Origin: Ottelia alismoides
Taxonomy: Eukaryota > Streptophyta > Magnoliopsida > Alismatales > Hydrocharitaceae
Assembly (NCBI GenBank): GCA_037367405.1
Contig: JAZKJV010003124.1
Coordinates: 62,001 to 126,000, forward strand
Length of the DNA stretch: 64,000 nt
Reading direction: 5' to 3'
The notes beneath the pieces were generated by a model, which saw only the letters and a list, made by a program, of their open reading frames with translations, did not search any database and had not been told where the DNA came from. This document shows, in pieces, positions 1 to 11,464 of this stretch. The translations under genes were made by a program, and so were the position numbers. The number at the start of each line of letters is the position of its first letter. Within the stretch, counting starts at the first letter, position 1.

Positions 1-1103
1 TTGATGATATTATTCACTATTACATGGAATAATGTGTAGGGCATTCGTACCGGTAAGGATTTCCTTGATCAATAGTTTGTAGCCAAGGACCTTGACAATC
101 TATGTTACTTCCTTAAACCTGAGTTTTCAGGAACCAACGAGGTCTTGTTATGATCCAGAGGAAGTACGTTAGAGATCTTCTCTCTGAGATAGGCATGGCA
201 GATTGCAAGTACACCAGGGTTTCTGAGTTCGATTTCGACCTGAGACTGAAATTTTGAGTAATATAACGATATGGGGGCCTTTTTAGGTCATTCCTTTACA
301 AATGTTGGTCGATATAGACGAAATTTTGCCGAAATCATATCGACATGGAGTCGATACGATAGCTAACACCGATATTTAAACCCTTTCCTGACACTACTCC
401 CATGGACCCAAAGCATGAAGTTGTTTGATGATGACAGGGAGGAGGTACAAGGAGCTCATGAGGAAGCTCCTATGTGTAACTATCACTACGCCAAATATAT
501 AATTTGCAGTAAGCATAGTGAGCCAATTCATGAAACATCCTGGACAGACATATATGGATGCAGTCCATATGATTCTGAGGAATTTGGAGGCCTCTTCTAG
601 CACTGGTCTTTTATTTAATGCAGTTAGAACATGCGCATATGCAAATTATGAGATATGTCCCAAGGACAGGAAGTCTACTTAAGGTTTTGCAATGTTTATA
701 GGGAGCTCCTTGGTGTCATGCCAAGATCAAGAAGCAAATAATAGTCGCCAAATCAGGTGTGGAGTCAGAGTAAAGAGACATGGCACAGAGGAGTACAAAG
801 ACAATGTGAGTGAAATCCGTTCTGATTGACCTAACTATTGATGTGCCTCTTCTCATGCATCTCCAATGCAACAACCAAGCTACTCTTTTCATTGATAACA
901 ACTTTGCCTTCCATGAGAGGACTAAGCATATCTGGGTTAATTGTCACTACACTCGTGACATGATTCAGAATGATTTTGTCTCCACCTCTCATGTCAACTT
1001 AGGAGAACAAACATCAGACATGTTCATCAAAACGTTAGACAGAGGGCTATTCAAGAGATATTGTTCCAAGTTGAGCGTGATAGATATCTATGCTCCATCT
1101 TAA
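1..1103 (+). pseudogene. Copia pol remnant: end of reverse transcriptase and RNase H
   Basis: Broken 3' end of a Ty1/Copia polyprotein, open to the left of the window. Bases 150-210 read GLVMIQRKYVRDLLSEIGM, the conserved stretch after the reverse transcriptase active site. After a foreign insertion (about 212-392) the frame resumes with a MDP..MKLFDDD segment, and 810-1103 encodes the RNase H C-terminus ([19 protein letters not shown], then GEQTSDMFIKTL) ending in a TAA. Several frame changes and stops lie between these blocks, so it is not functional. The sequence resembles the minus-strand Copia at 60.6-64 kb (TPIDPSMKLYDDD; SKLSMIDIY), so both probably belong to one Ale-type family. Confidence 0.85.
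212..392. repeat. Foreign insertion inside the Copia relic
   Basis: Reverse transcriptase homology stops near base 210 and resumes near 393. The intervening bases are AT-rich, contain repeated TCGATA/CGATAT words, and do not translate to Copia protein. I found no clear target duplication, so the element type is unknown. Confidence 0.4.
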
Positions 1104-1257
1104 GGGGGAGTATCGAGATATTAGTTATATTTTTATTATTCTGTGCATTTCCTTTTCTTTTAGTTTATATTATGTAATTGCCCAAACAGACTTCTCCACT
1201 ATATAAGAGAACCCTAGGGCCTCATGAATAAACAACCCTCATTCTTTTCTCTCCACA
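1101..1257 (+). repeat. Polypurine tract and 3' LTR of the Copia relic
   Basis: The tract TAAGGGGGAG (1101-1110) directly follows the pol stop. The LTR runs 1111-1257, about 147 bp, and ends in CTCCACA. The canonical TG start reads TA, a transition. The LTR resembles the 143-bp LTR at 57935-58077, sharing GATATTAGTTA, GAACCCTAG, CCTCAT and the CTCTCCACA end. Short LTRs like this are usual for the Ale lineage. Confidence 0.75.
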
Positions 1258-2814
1258 CACATCCAAACACCCCAAGGTTTAATCAGAAAGAAAACTAACC
1301 CAAGTAACAAAAGAGAGTGAGGTGTTTTCTCTCTCGAAACCCTAGAGGGCATTTGGAAAGAGATTTCTACATTTATACGTGTATGCCCCTACCTTTTTTG
1401 CAAATAACAAGTATCCGTTAATGTAATATGGGGGTATAAGTATAATAATGGAAGGGCAATATTGTAAATTATGTAATAATAAAGCGACACAAATGTTACT
1501 GCAAAAAAGTAGGGAAATAAGTATACTTGTAGAAATTCGAACGAGTAAAAATGTAAAATCCTTCAATTAATTACTAAAAAAAGTCTACGTAGCTTCCCCC
1601 GAAAATCTACTTTGGAAACTTTCTTTGACGGAGAAGTGTACGAGTAACATCTAATGTATAATGTATGTAGATAAAAATAGAACTGGCCTACTAAGGTGTA
1701 TTCTCTTGCTTTATTAGACCAAAATCATTGTACTTTCATATGGACTTGAATCTCGTAAAGATCTTCCGAGGGGCGCACCTGCTTTGCCCCATCCCCCTTC
1801 CCCCCAAAGGCTCGCTGACCAAGCAGTGAGACCCCTATGCTGGTAAGGTATGGTGACATGGAGGGAGGGTGCATCAGACAGTTCTTCAACTGGGTTCAGT
1901 TGAACATATAGTTAAAATTCGATGCATATATAAAAAGAAATATTGGATTAGACTGATGATCTTGCATCATGTAGAAAACACATGATTAAGCAACACAAAA
2001 AGGCATCGTGGAAATCACCTAATGTGGATGAAAGAACTATTGGACCAAACAAACCCATAGATCTCTAAAGAAGATAGAGTCCCTCCTCTCTTTTTGTTGC
2101 TAAATATAAGAGGATGTGTTTTACATATAAACCCAAGGTTAAGCAAATCCTCAACCACAACCTATTAACCCTAAAACAAACCATTCAGACGAAGAAGCAA
2201 TCCACAAACCAATCATGAGGCTCAAATATTGTGCATAGAAAGTGCTTCCATGGGAGGGTTGGATACATGAAACAAGAGATTCCGCGATGTAGAAGGAAGG
2301 AGTACAATGCATACGCAATCTGAAGAGTTGGAATTCTCGAAGAAGAACATGCAATACCATTTGATGACTTACCCTACATACAAGTTTAAGTGCAATTCTT
2401 ATCGAATACATGATCAGATCATGTGTCATGCCCCAATGGGGTCATGGACATTCAAGAAAAATTAATAAAATCACATATCTGCAAACTCTAGAAAAAGATA
2501 TGACAGACAAGAAATTATGGACCAAGTGGTTTATATTTAGATGTTCCCCACTTTTTGATCTATGAAGTGGAATGAACGATATACCATCACATTATAAGTA
2601 TCAAGGAGTACGTTTTGGTTGCATAACATCAAAACCTAATCAAACCAAGCATGCTCATTAACTGGGCTAGGGTACATGGATTCTGTCTCCTTTCATATTC
2701 ATCAATGTCCATACCAAGATAAGTACCAAACAAATAAGGTCATACTTAAACTGGAAAAAAAAAGATAAAATCCCATAATACGATTAATGGGGAAAGTTGC
2801 TTATTCACACGTAC
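1258..2814. other. Intergenic, no supported gene
   Basis: AT-rich sequence. Only short open frames are present and none resembles a known protein. A GC-rich patch lies at about 1765-1870. Possible decayed repeats are not recognisable by eye. Confidence 0.5.
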
Positions 2815-2903
2815 CAGGTGGTTAGATTCTCTGCAAAATTATGAAGGCTAGCTTCTGCTAATTCCTCCCCTTCAATCAAGTCGCCATATTCAAAAAAACG
2901 AAA
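2815..2903 (-). other. Candidate internal exon of an unidentified gene
   Basis: On the minus strand a pyrimidine-rich tract ending in GGTTTTGCAG precedes an 89-base open stretch, followed by GTACGTGTGA, a plausible donor. The stretch translates without stops as FRFFEYGDLIEGEELAEA followed by SLHNFAENLTTW. Composition and both splice signals fit a real exon, but I recognise no family and found no convincing partner exons nearby. It could be a gene fragment. It lies downstream of the DUF868 gene on the same strand. Confidence 0.25.
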
Positions 2904-3463
2904 CTGCAAAACCAGAAAACTCAATAACAGAAGTAAGAAAGCAAACATGAAAAAGTGGCATTACGATCCATTTATGGCACAGTGAAATAGTGAATACCTG
3001 GAAAAAGAAAGATACCTTTTAAATGAAAATTCAATTATAAATCCCGCACGGAACCAGAGCTTCTAAAAATGGACAGCACATCACAGTATTCATGTAATAA
3101 CCTGCTCCGCGGATTTCTATGCGACAAACGGGAAAAAAAAGCAACGCACTTCCAACCCGATACGATATAAACTCAACATTTGCAAGAAAAACAAAAGCGA
3201 TACTGCAATTAATCGCAAAAGAGCTACACAAGAATTATATAAACAAGGGAGGAAGAAGATGGTTCCACCAAATGTCGCGCCCGAGATTGTTCTCAACTTG
3301 TTTGAATTGATGAAATTTGACATCTGAGTATAAGAACGCGAAAAACAATCTAAACCCCACACAAATCTATTGGAAATAAAAATTCACTCAAGGAGAGAGA
3401 TATCTTGTTAGCACTCGAAGCAAAGATGAGAGGCGGCACTAATAACACTTTGTGCAATACAAC

Positions 3464-4357
3464 CTATTCGTTCTTCCAAGCATACAAAACCAACGAAAAG
3501 CCGAGATCCTGATGCTGCTGCGCGTCCCTCAAGCTCTGGGAGCACGGCAACGACAACAACTTCTCCCCGGAGGGGCAGGTCTGGAACATGAAGACCGCGT
3601 TACCGACGGGCGTACCGAAGAGCCAACTGTGGACGTCCCAGAACACCTCGACGGGGAGGCCGTCGACGAGGATGGTCTGGTTGCCTCTGAACTTCCAGGC
3701 GAGGCGCTTCACCTGCATCACCCGTTTCTTGTCAATCCTGATCTCGAGGCACGGATCCTTGAGGCCGACGGTCTCGCACTCGATCAAGATATCGTGGAAT
3801 TGGCCGTTGTCGCAGAGCTGGGCCTTGGTGGAGTAGGCCCTCTTCCCGAAGACGTGCTCCCTCTTGGCGACGAGCAAGGCGTTGGAAGCAGGCGGGCTGG
3901 CGTTGGCCTTGCGGTAGGCCTCCTTTATAAGATCCCCGAGGAGGAGCACCATCTCCAGATCGAACACGACGGAGACGAAGAACCCTTCCACGGGCTCCGG
4001 TCCGGACCCGAACTTGGCGGCGGAGAGGTCCCAGAGGATGTCGAGCTTGGCATTGGCGTCGAGGTCCACCGTCTTGGAGCCCTTCCTCTTGGAGAAGAGC
4101 CACGGCTTGATCTCCACCTTGCAGAGGGAGTGCTGGCTGGTGGAGTCGTCGATCCCGATCGTGAAACCCTGCCCCATGAGGTTCCTGCTCCAGGTCACGC
4201 TTATCAAGCACTCGTGCCCCCTCAGATGGGTCCTGTAGATGCACGACACCATGTTCTGTCCATTCCTCCCCCCTCCGGCCGTCGAGGACGACGACGAATC
4301 CGCTACTTGCACTCCATTCTCGCCGAAACACGACGGGAAATCCCTCATCATCAGCAC
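3464..4357 (-). CDS. DUF868 family protein (plant-specific, function unknown)
   Basis: Intact 297-residue single-exon frame ending in TAG. The N-terminus MRDFPSCFGENGVQVAD and the later blocks YRTHLRGHECLISVTWSRN, KPWLFSKRKGSK, DLSAAKFGSGPEP and FFVSVVFDLEMVLLLGD are what I recognise as the DUF868 (PF05910) signature, and the length is normal for the family. Three methionines are possible starts (residues 1, 3 and 4); the annotated one is the longest, and MRDFPSCF at residue 4 is the more usual family start. Codon third positions are strongly G/C, unlike the AT-rich surroundings and typical of monocot genes. No signal peptide or membrane span is visible. The molecular role is unknown. The long open frame on the opposite strand (3452-4429) is a composition shadow. 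This is the only coding region here that looks functional. Confidence 0.9.
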   Translation of the reverse strand: MLMMRDFPSCFGENGVQVADSSSSSTAGGGRNGQNMVSCIYRTHLRGHECLISVTWSRNLMGQGFTIGIDDSTSQHSLCKVEIKPWLFSKRKGSKTVDLDANAKLDILWDLSAAKFGSGPEPVEGFFVSVVFDLEMVLLLGDLIKEAYRKANASPPASNALLVAKREHVFGKRAYSTKAQLCDNGQFHDILIECETVGLKDPCLEIRIDKKRVMQVKRLAWKFRGNQTILVDGLPVEVFWDVHSWLFGTPVGNAVFMFQTCPSGEKLLSLPCSQSLRDAQQHQDLGFSLVLYAWKNE

Positions 4358-4861
4358 AGCACACTGCTATCTCTTCTCTCCTTCAACCACTCCCCCAATT
4401 CCAGATCTTCGAGCTCAAACTTGTGTTGAAGGAATATGAGCGGCAGTGGCCTATGGAAGCCAAGCACGCAGGGGTGGACTTGATGGAGACAAAGGGGAAT
4501 TGGGAGTAACAGTTACTGCAGCATATGTGAGTGGGGGAGGAAGGGGAGAGCGGGTCCGGGGCTGAGAGGGCACCACCACCATTGGCAATTTCCCCTCATC
4601 TGACATGTCCCACATGCAAAGAAGCAACCGCCAACTTTCACCCACAGTCTCAAAGGCCAAGACCAACCAGTTGAAATCCACTAACCCACGAGCATCCTTT
4701 CCCAAAATGATACCCTCAAGTTGCAGTGGGGAAGGTTAATAGGTTGGTTGGTGTTGGGATATAATTGGAGATGAGTGTGACATTTAAATTTTTTGGTTTG
4801 TGGATAGATAAATCGTTTGTGATAAATTTTAATATAAAATATTCTTTCATCCGTCATTTTG
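4358..4861 (-). promoter_or_regulatory. Upstream region of the DUF868 gene
   Basis: This should hold the gene's 5' leader and promoter, as it is the roughly 500 bases between the start codon and the first transposon. It has CT/GA-rich blocks at about 4370-4400 and 4530-4570. I see no convincing TATA box. Assignment is by position only. Confidence 0.35.
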
Positions 4862-6190
4862 ATTTTATATGTATTAAAATAATATATACTATTATTTTGA
4901 AAAAAAATTGAATTTTATACTATTAAAAATAATATATAAATTATTTGGAAATGAGAATCGACAAATCGCGCCTGTTCTCATTTCCAAATAATTTTATATA
5001 TTATTTTTAAGGGATTTTTACACTCATAATCATGAGTAATTCTGCAATTACAATCATAACCATGCATAATCGTGAATTACATTTAGGACCCACGATAGAC
5101 TTAACTTCTATACCTATAACCACCGAGTTAACTTCCATCCAATATTTCGTTAACTACGACGGTATCCGTCAAACACTTCACATTTTTTACCTTAGGTTTT
5201 ATTATTTATAAATGAGTACTCTCCCTCCTACCTCCTCCCTCCCTCCACCTCCTCGACAACCACCCCCTCCCATCCTCCTCCCCGTCGACCACCACCTCCT
5301 TCTCGTCGACCCCCCGCTATCGTTGACTCCACTCCCTCCTCCTGCAGCCAAGACATCCCCCGTCGAGCCCCTCCCCCCCACCCCACAGTCCAGGCCTCCC
5401 CCTACCCACCTCCTCCAGCCCAGGCCGAACCTCCCTCCCTTCGAGCATGCGCATCCACCCCCCGCGCGTCGAGCCTGCCTCTCCCTCCCTCTGAGCATGC
5501 AGCCGTCGAGCCCATCCCTCCCTTCAAGCATGCACCCCTCCCTCCCTCCCTCCCTTCGAGCGTGAGTCACCCCCACCCCTCCCGTCGAGCCCACCACCAC
5601 CCTTAGGCTTCGAGCCTGCCTCTCCCTCCCTCCGAGCCTGCAGCCATCGAGCCCCTCCCTCCCTTCGAGCATGTCCCCCTTCCCGCCCTTTCCGTCAAGC
5701 CCCCCCCCCCCCCCCCCCCTTGAGCCTACGTCACCCCCCCCCCTCGTCGAGCCCGCCTCCTCCTGTGAGCCCCACCCCTCCTCCTTTCTAGAATTGCGAG
5801 CCATGTCCGTCCATGTGGTATGTCATCACTGCCTGCTTGAAAAGCCCCTCCCACCGCGCAAGCCTCACCTCTCCCTCTTGCCCGGCTCTGCCTATAGATG
5901 CCACTAATTTCTTATTTGTTTTATTTTTCTAAAAGCAGTTGGAAGATCATGTGTTAAATTAATTCAATGATACGGTTGGGTTAATAGAAAAACTAACGGA
6001 GGGTTATGGATGTGAGACGGAGTGATTATTTAGGGTTTGTTGTGTAATTCACGATTATGTGGGGTCATGATTGTAATTTCAAAATTACTCAGGGTTATGG
6101 GTGTAGAAATCTCTATTTTTAATAATATAAAATTCAAAAAAAAATTCTAGAATAAACTATACATTATTTTTGTGTATTGATCGTCGATGA
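4862..6190. repeat. Foldback (MITE-like) element split by a Mutator-type insertion
   Basis: Removing the insertion 5011-6113 and one target copy leaves an inverted repeat. Its left arm lies at about 4862-4955 and its right arm at about 4970-5010 plus 6123-6190, around a short loop containing AATCGACAAATCGCGCC. Matching words include GAATTTTATA, AAATTATTTGGAAATGAGA and, outermost, AATAATATATA. The inner 45 bp pair almost perfectly and the outer parts more loosely. No coding capacity. The outer boundaries are approximate. Confidence 0.65.
5011..6113. mobile_element. Non-autonomous long-TIR Mutator-like element A
   Basis: Starts GGGATTTTTACACTCATAA and ends as its inverted complement (GTAGAAATCTC). 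The TIRs match over at least 70 bp (GAGTAATT, AATTACAATCAT, CATAATCGTGAATTACA) and more weakly for another 70. It is flanked by the identical 9-bp repeat TATTTTTAA (5002-5010 and 6114-6122), the duplication length expected of Mutator elements. The interior (about 5210-5900) is GC-rich and almost pure pyrimidine on this strand, with recurring TCGAGCC words and a run of C at 5700-5720. Proline/serine-rich open frames there are low-complexity artefacts. No transposase is present. Confidence 0.85.
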
Positions 6191-6297
6191 AAAGTTAGTC
6201 GATCCTGATAGGAAATTTGAATACTAGATGCCTTGACAGGGCATTTGGGTTATGAGGATACCTTATCAAGGAAATCTCTCATTGGAAGTAGATATCC

Positions 6298-6643
6298 AAA
6301 ATAGGATTTAATGGGGTTATAAGGGAGCTAACTTGGATATCTCCAATTTTATTTTTTCTATTTCATAAGATATTTTCTTAAAACCAAGAGTAATTAGATG
6401 ACTATATCACATAATGTTTTCATTCAAATTTGGTGAAAAAAAGACATCCTAATATATCCATCTCTAAGAGATCAGTCTCTACCATTATAAGATCATTAGA
6501 ATTTGACAGACTTGATGTATGGGATAGTAATCTCGAACTAAGTCAAATTTTAAATGAGAATATTATGTGATATAGTGATTTAAATCTCCTCGAGTGTTTT
6601 CGGAAAATAACTTAAGAAATAAAAAAACTAAGGATGGGAGCAG
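6298..6643. repeat. Left part of a degenerate palindromic element (family of the 38.6-41.8 kb array)
   Basis: Bases 6308-6345 read like a decayed GGGGCTGCCCCC..GGGAGCTAACTTGG terminus. The inner part (CACATAATGTTTTCATTCAAATTT, then AAATTTTAAATGAGAATATTATGTG and TGATTTAAAT) mirrors the AT-rich arms of the array members. The other terminus, GCAGCCAAGTTAGCTCTCCC, lies at 18601 onwards, so the 12-kb LTR retrotransposon inserted near the right end of this element. Confidence 0.6.
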
Positions 6644-9600
6644 TGATGAATCTCATATTCATCATGCTCAAATTGGTCAATTATGATATGTTTCCCAAAA
6701 TCCATATGTATTTAATAATTAATAGAGAATCATTAGCATTCATACATGTGTAAATAACATTCGCATTTCATTATGCATAATTACATTATGTGTAAATTGG
6801 CCTAAAAATTGCTAATTTCCCATATTTTTAATTAATTCATCCTAACTCTGATTGACCTAAAACCCCTCCATTGTGTAGATATTACTAACAAGAACAAAAG
6901 AAAAATACGAAAAAATTACTAACTCAAATAAGTGTCAAATAATCTCAAAGTCTAAGTTCACATCTGAGGGACTAAAATATGCATATCTCTCTCATACAGT
7001 GTCCAATTTTGGTCTACTCATTTTTAAAGTACTCCATTTTCAAATACCTTAAAAAAGAACCAATTTCATAAAATTCAGAGCTCATATGTGAAAGTTGGCT
7101 TTTGGGCCTCTTTTGTGCATTTTAGCTTTTTACGATTTTTGACATGAGTTTTTACGTACATAATTAACCCTTTTAATTTTATTTCTTCTTCATTTCTATT
7201 TTTTGATGAATGTTTTACAAATGGCATAAAATATAATTCTAGATCAAGATTGAAATCAAAGAAAGTGACTGTGTCTGATTATCCGTTGTGAGTCTGTACC
7301 AAATTCACGTGTTTCGTACCTCTATTTTATTTCCTTATTTATTTACTTATTAAAAATCCAAAAAAACAGATAATCTGTAATTAAGTTTTCTGTATTTTAT
7401 TGTTTTTTTCTAAATTTTTATCCTCTTTAAAACCTCCAAAAGATGTAAAATCCCAAAAAGTCGGTTCTCTATACACATGCAGAACCATAAAAAATACCAC
7501 TATGTGCAGATGATCTCTTTTGCTATCGAGTCCTTCATGAAAGTTGTAGATCTCATCGAGACAAACAACTTTTGTGAAGAAAATTTTTCGATCCAAGGCT
7601 CTCCTCCATTGTCCCCTTCTGCAACCCCCTACTCAGATGTCCCCCCCTGGTATCCTCCTCCTCCCTCGTATAAAAGTCTAATAGAAATTCCAAATAATTG
7701 GACCCGCTCTCTCTGGTAGTTACGAGGCCGACCAACTCTGCATAACCACCCACTACTCCTATAAAAGCCCAGCTCTGTCGTCCATCTCCCCTATCCGCCC
7801 TTCATCCATAAAGTGCCAGTGACAGCGACGCTCCGAGCTCAGCGAGTCTAGAGGTCGACAACCTTTGATTATTGCTCCGGTCATTGACGAGCAGTCAAGT
7901 TTTCATGGTTATCTTCGTCGACCACTAAGGCAAGAATCAGAGTTGACTCCCGTCCTCCATTTCCCATGCGTCGACCATCAACCCACCTCCAGGCGAACTC
8001 CTCCCTCCCCCGTCATTTCTTCTCCTTTACCGACGTTGCACCTCTTTCGCCCACATGCTCCACGTTTATCAACCTTCGAACAACCCATCTCCTCCCATCG
8101 ATTTCACCTCTTATATCTCCCTCTCCATTTCCCTTCCTCTCTCCCAGGTCTCCATCCTCTCCGGCCTCACAAAGGCCAGATCTTAACTCTGTTCCCTCAC
8201 TGTTTCTAGGAGCTCCGCCCCCATTTTACTTAGTTTCGTCTAACCCCTTGCAGGTACCCTCTGCCACTGCCTTGGCCATCGCCTTGAAGCCGTCCCGCGA
8301 CTTCCCCTGCCACCGCCACCGACCGGTCTTCCACTCGTCGGTCGTCCTATGTCATTGCCTTACAGCTCTCCGCGCCATCGTGCTCGCCAATCTCCGCTCC
8401 AACAACCCCTACACATCCGCAGCAGTCGTACCTTCTCGAACGACTCCATCGCGTGCTCTGCTACCACCACGGTCTTCGCCACTCACCACCGTCTAGACCT
8501 CGGTCATGTGTCCCCTAAGGCCAAGCTTAGTCGGCACTCATGGCTCCGCCAACCACCGCTCGCCTCCACCATCCCTTGCCGTTTGATCGGGGGATCCAAC
8601 GGTCTTCGTGCAGCCACGCCACCCTCCAGAGCTTCGAGGTTCGGATCGACCAAAGCTCCATCGATCGTCTACACATGCTTCGGGGACCTGAACCTTGAAT
8701 CGTCTCCAACGTGGAGGTTGGGACCCCGAACCTTAGCCGAGCCTCCTACATTACGTGCACGGCAAATGCGTTGGGGGTAAATTGCAGAAACCCCTCTAGC
8801 ATTTGAAGGAATCACGTGGACCCCCCCCCCTTCAGGAGACACGTGCCCTGCACGTGATATATTGGAATTTTTGCACCAAGGCCCTCGCGACTTCAGTTAG
8901 TTGCAGATATATCTCCCGTGCGAGTGAATATTGCAACGGCACCCTTCTGTCTTCTAGATATTATAGATAAGTCCCTCGCAAGGAACCTTTTGAAGGAAAA
9001 CATTATTTTATTTACATTTTAGTTCTTGTAATTTCATTCTATCATAACTTTCTCATATAAACTCAGTTTTTAGCGCATAATATGTCATTTTGAAGCTTAT
9101 TTCGTGCTCTTTAATATTATATATCTTATGGACAGATTTGAGGTTATCTATTAATAATTATTATTTGAGGACCTCTCTTGATATATGCAGGCTGATTTAT
9201 GACACTTTTGCGCATTATTTTATTGGGAAAATTAACGGTGTCTTGTGTAGAGATTCGGCTGAGGAGTTTAAATGGAATAATTCTCTCAGGAATATTGATC
9301 ATACTATTTGAGGAATTAAATTCTACAGGGGCTTCATTAAGGAGGAAAATTTGATTCTATTCCCTAACATATTCTGTGATGATCTTTGACAAATAATTTA
9401 GGAGATAATTAGTCAATCTATCGGGGCTTAATTGAGGAGACCACCTTGATTTATTTCTTTGGATATCATTAATCGCTTTGAGGAATAAATTACAAGGATT
9501 TTAGGTGAAATATTTAAGGGATCTTTGAACATGTTTACTAAATATTATTTGATCATTTATCATGCGGGCAAGTATTAAATTTGAATGTAATTCTTGAGGG

Positions 9601-9963
9601 TCAGTTACAGAGTTAATTCTTTTGATGTATGATAATATTTGAGGACATTGATTATATTATTTGGATCAGAAATCAAAGTCATCGATTCTGGGCTTGTCAT
9701 TTATTCTCTCTGTTTATTTGCATTTTCATCATCATATTTTCTCTTTATTTTCTAACACAGAAATTAACATAATATTTAATTATTTATTTAAATTAATTTA
9801 AAATCATGCAACTAAAAATCATCGTTCTTTGTGTTTGACCTTTGTAGACTCGCCAAGTGAAAATACTCCACACCATTCAAAGATTGTGATTTTTGACGGA
9901 TCATTTTTCACCTCCTATACTATAATTATTGATTATTAATGAGGTGAAATTTGACGCTCATCA
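6644..9963 (+). repeat. 5' LTR (3320 bp) of the Athila-like element
   Basis: U3 is AT-rich. A TATA box in CTCCTATAAAAGCCC lies at 7758-7770 and a CT-rich leader-like domain follows (7860-8800). The 3' third is AT-rich. Relative to the 3' LTR it lacks about 130 bp after position 7600. The 176-residue open frame at 7966-8496 is Pro/Ser-rich low complexity and is not maintained intact in the other LTR, so I do not call it a gene. Confidence 0.9.
7759..7767 (+). promoter_or_regulatory. TATA box of the 5' LTR
   Basis: CTATAAAAG in a context conserved at the same place in the 3' LTR (TCCTATAAAAACCCAACTCC at about 16388). Transcription of the retrotransposon would be expected to start about 30 bases downstream, defining the U3/R border. 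This is inference from LTR architecture. Confidence 0.6.
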
Positions 9964-9965
9964 AA

Positions 9966-9983
9966 TGACATCGTTGCTGGGGA
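9966..9983 (+). other. Primer-binding site (tRNA-Asp type)
   Basis: TGACATCGTTGCTGGGGA lies two bases after the 5' LTR end. It matches the tRNA-Asp-type site of plant Athila elements (TGGCGCCGTTGCCGGGGA) at 14 of 18 positions. All four differences are G-to-A or C-to-T transitions, as expected from cytosine deamination in silenced DNA. Confidence 0.75.
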
Positions 9984-11464
9984 ATGGTGAATTTTTAGGG
10001 TTTCAAATTATCTATGATTAATTTTTGTGAAAATAATTTCTGTCATTTTTTTATTTTCTGCATTTCATTTTGCATTTTTTTCTCTTACTTCTAATACTAA
10101 CTGCATCATCTCTCTTTACAGATAACTCAGAGCGAATTTCTGGATATAAATCAAGGATCCACAAGGACGATGATTGAATTTTATATTTTGTGAGAGAGAA
10201 CTCAGAATAGCTTACCTTTCTGCATTATTTACAGGGTCCCTCTCTCTTTGAACCATGTTAATTTGTAATATTCAAGACTGAATTATGGTGTGTCGGGTCT
10301 GTTTCAACCCCTTCTTTATGGTTGGGACCCGACTTGGGTGGTGTAGAATTTAGGAGCACATATGCTAGCTTAGATTTTTATCCTTGATTGTGCTCGTAAT
10401 TTTTAGGACATACTTTTTCACTAATTAGATGCACTATAGATCGTTCAACTTAACCAAAAAATTAATCAATTCTTTCCCGCTAATAGAACTATCTACTTAG
10501 GGTGATTTCATTATGCATATCGTTTAGTTTAATTTAAATTCCTTGTATTGCATCCCGCATGAAGAACGTGAGGAATCACTGTGAGTCTTCTTCTTAAGCA
10601 TGCATCATTGATTTACGCTTGCATTGGCTTTTTCGATTCTCCCTCCTCAGTTTTACAACTTAGGAATTAAAGGAATTGGGACTGCTCATTAGGCATGAAT
10701 TTTTGTGCTCACCTAAAACTTCAACGATAACCTTAATCTAAAATTGAGACTTCTAATCAAGGTGACTGTAAATAAAACTAACATAAAATTAACCCTTGTG
10801 TCTGGTGGAGAGAAAGCTATTCATTGTTTGTAAGCCAAACATCGAAAATTTTCATTTAGACCACTATTTTTAAAAAACATCTAGCTACTTCTCAGTGAGG
10901 GTTTCGGGTAGCCGTTTACGGTCTCACTTCCTTAGCATAGTGGGTGGTTTAGAGGACACCATGAAAGACTCCGTCCTCAAGTAACACTGGTAGCTGTCTA
11001 ACGGTCCGTACTTACACCATACTGGCTGAAAGTAGATGCATCTAGTTGTATGAACTCGGGACACTCTCTGTGAAATATTTCAGCACCTTTAATCTTCAAG
11101 ATTATTTGATCATTAAATTAAAATTGAAAAGATAAGCGGTCGAGCCCTGACGTGCATTCACAAGTGTTGACTGAGTGAATCTATGTGTTTGTTTTGTGTT
11201 TGAATCGTGTCCTCAAAGACCTTGCAATTGCAAGCAAATCGTAGTTCGTAAATCATTTCATCCCACTCTTGAGAAGATGCTGGCACATTGGTCTTCCTAT
11301 TCGGTCTCTACAACCATGTCTCGATATCCTTCTTCTCACACTTTCCAGGAGAACCTGCTCTACAAACCTAGTCCCCCTCAGCCATCATTCTCGTCCCTCC
11401 CATACATCCCACCCTATGCCTAGACTTCTTCATGGAATAGACCTCTCTCACATCTGACAATCCG
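9984..11464 (+). other. Untranslated leader / lost gag region of the Athila-like element
   Basis: No open frame that I can relate to gag. A Ser/Pro-rich open stretch at 11269-11423 may be gag-derived but is not diagnostic. Confidence 0.5.

Noticed and set aside
3452..4429. 325-codon open frame on the plus strand opposite the DUF868 gene
   Set aside because: It is antisense to an intact conserved gene with high GC third positions, which produces long shadow frames. The translation has no family resemblance.
5202..5804. 200-codon Gly-rich minus-strand frame in element A
   Set aside because: Same composition effect; it lies wholly inside the non-autonomous element.
7966..8496. 176-codon Pro/Ser-rich frame in the 5' LTR
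   Set aside because: It lies in a CT-rich LTR domain, and the corresponding 3' LTR sequence does not keep the frame intact.
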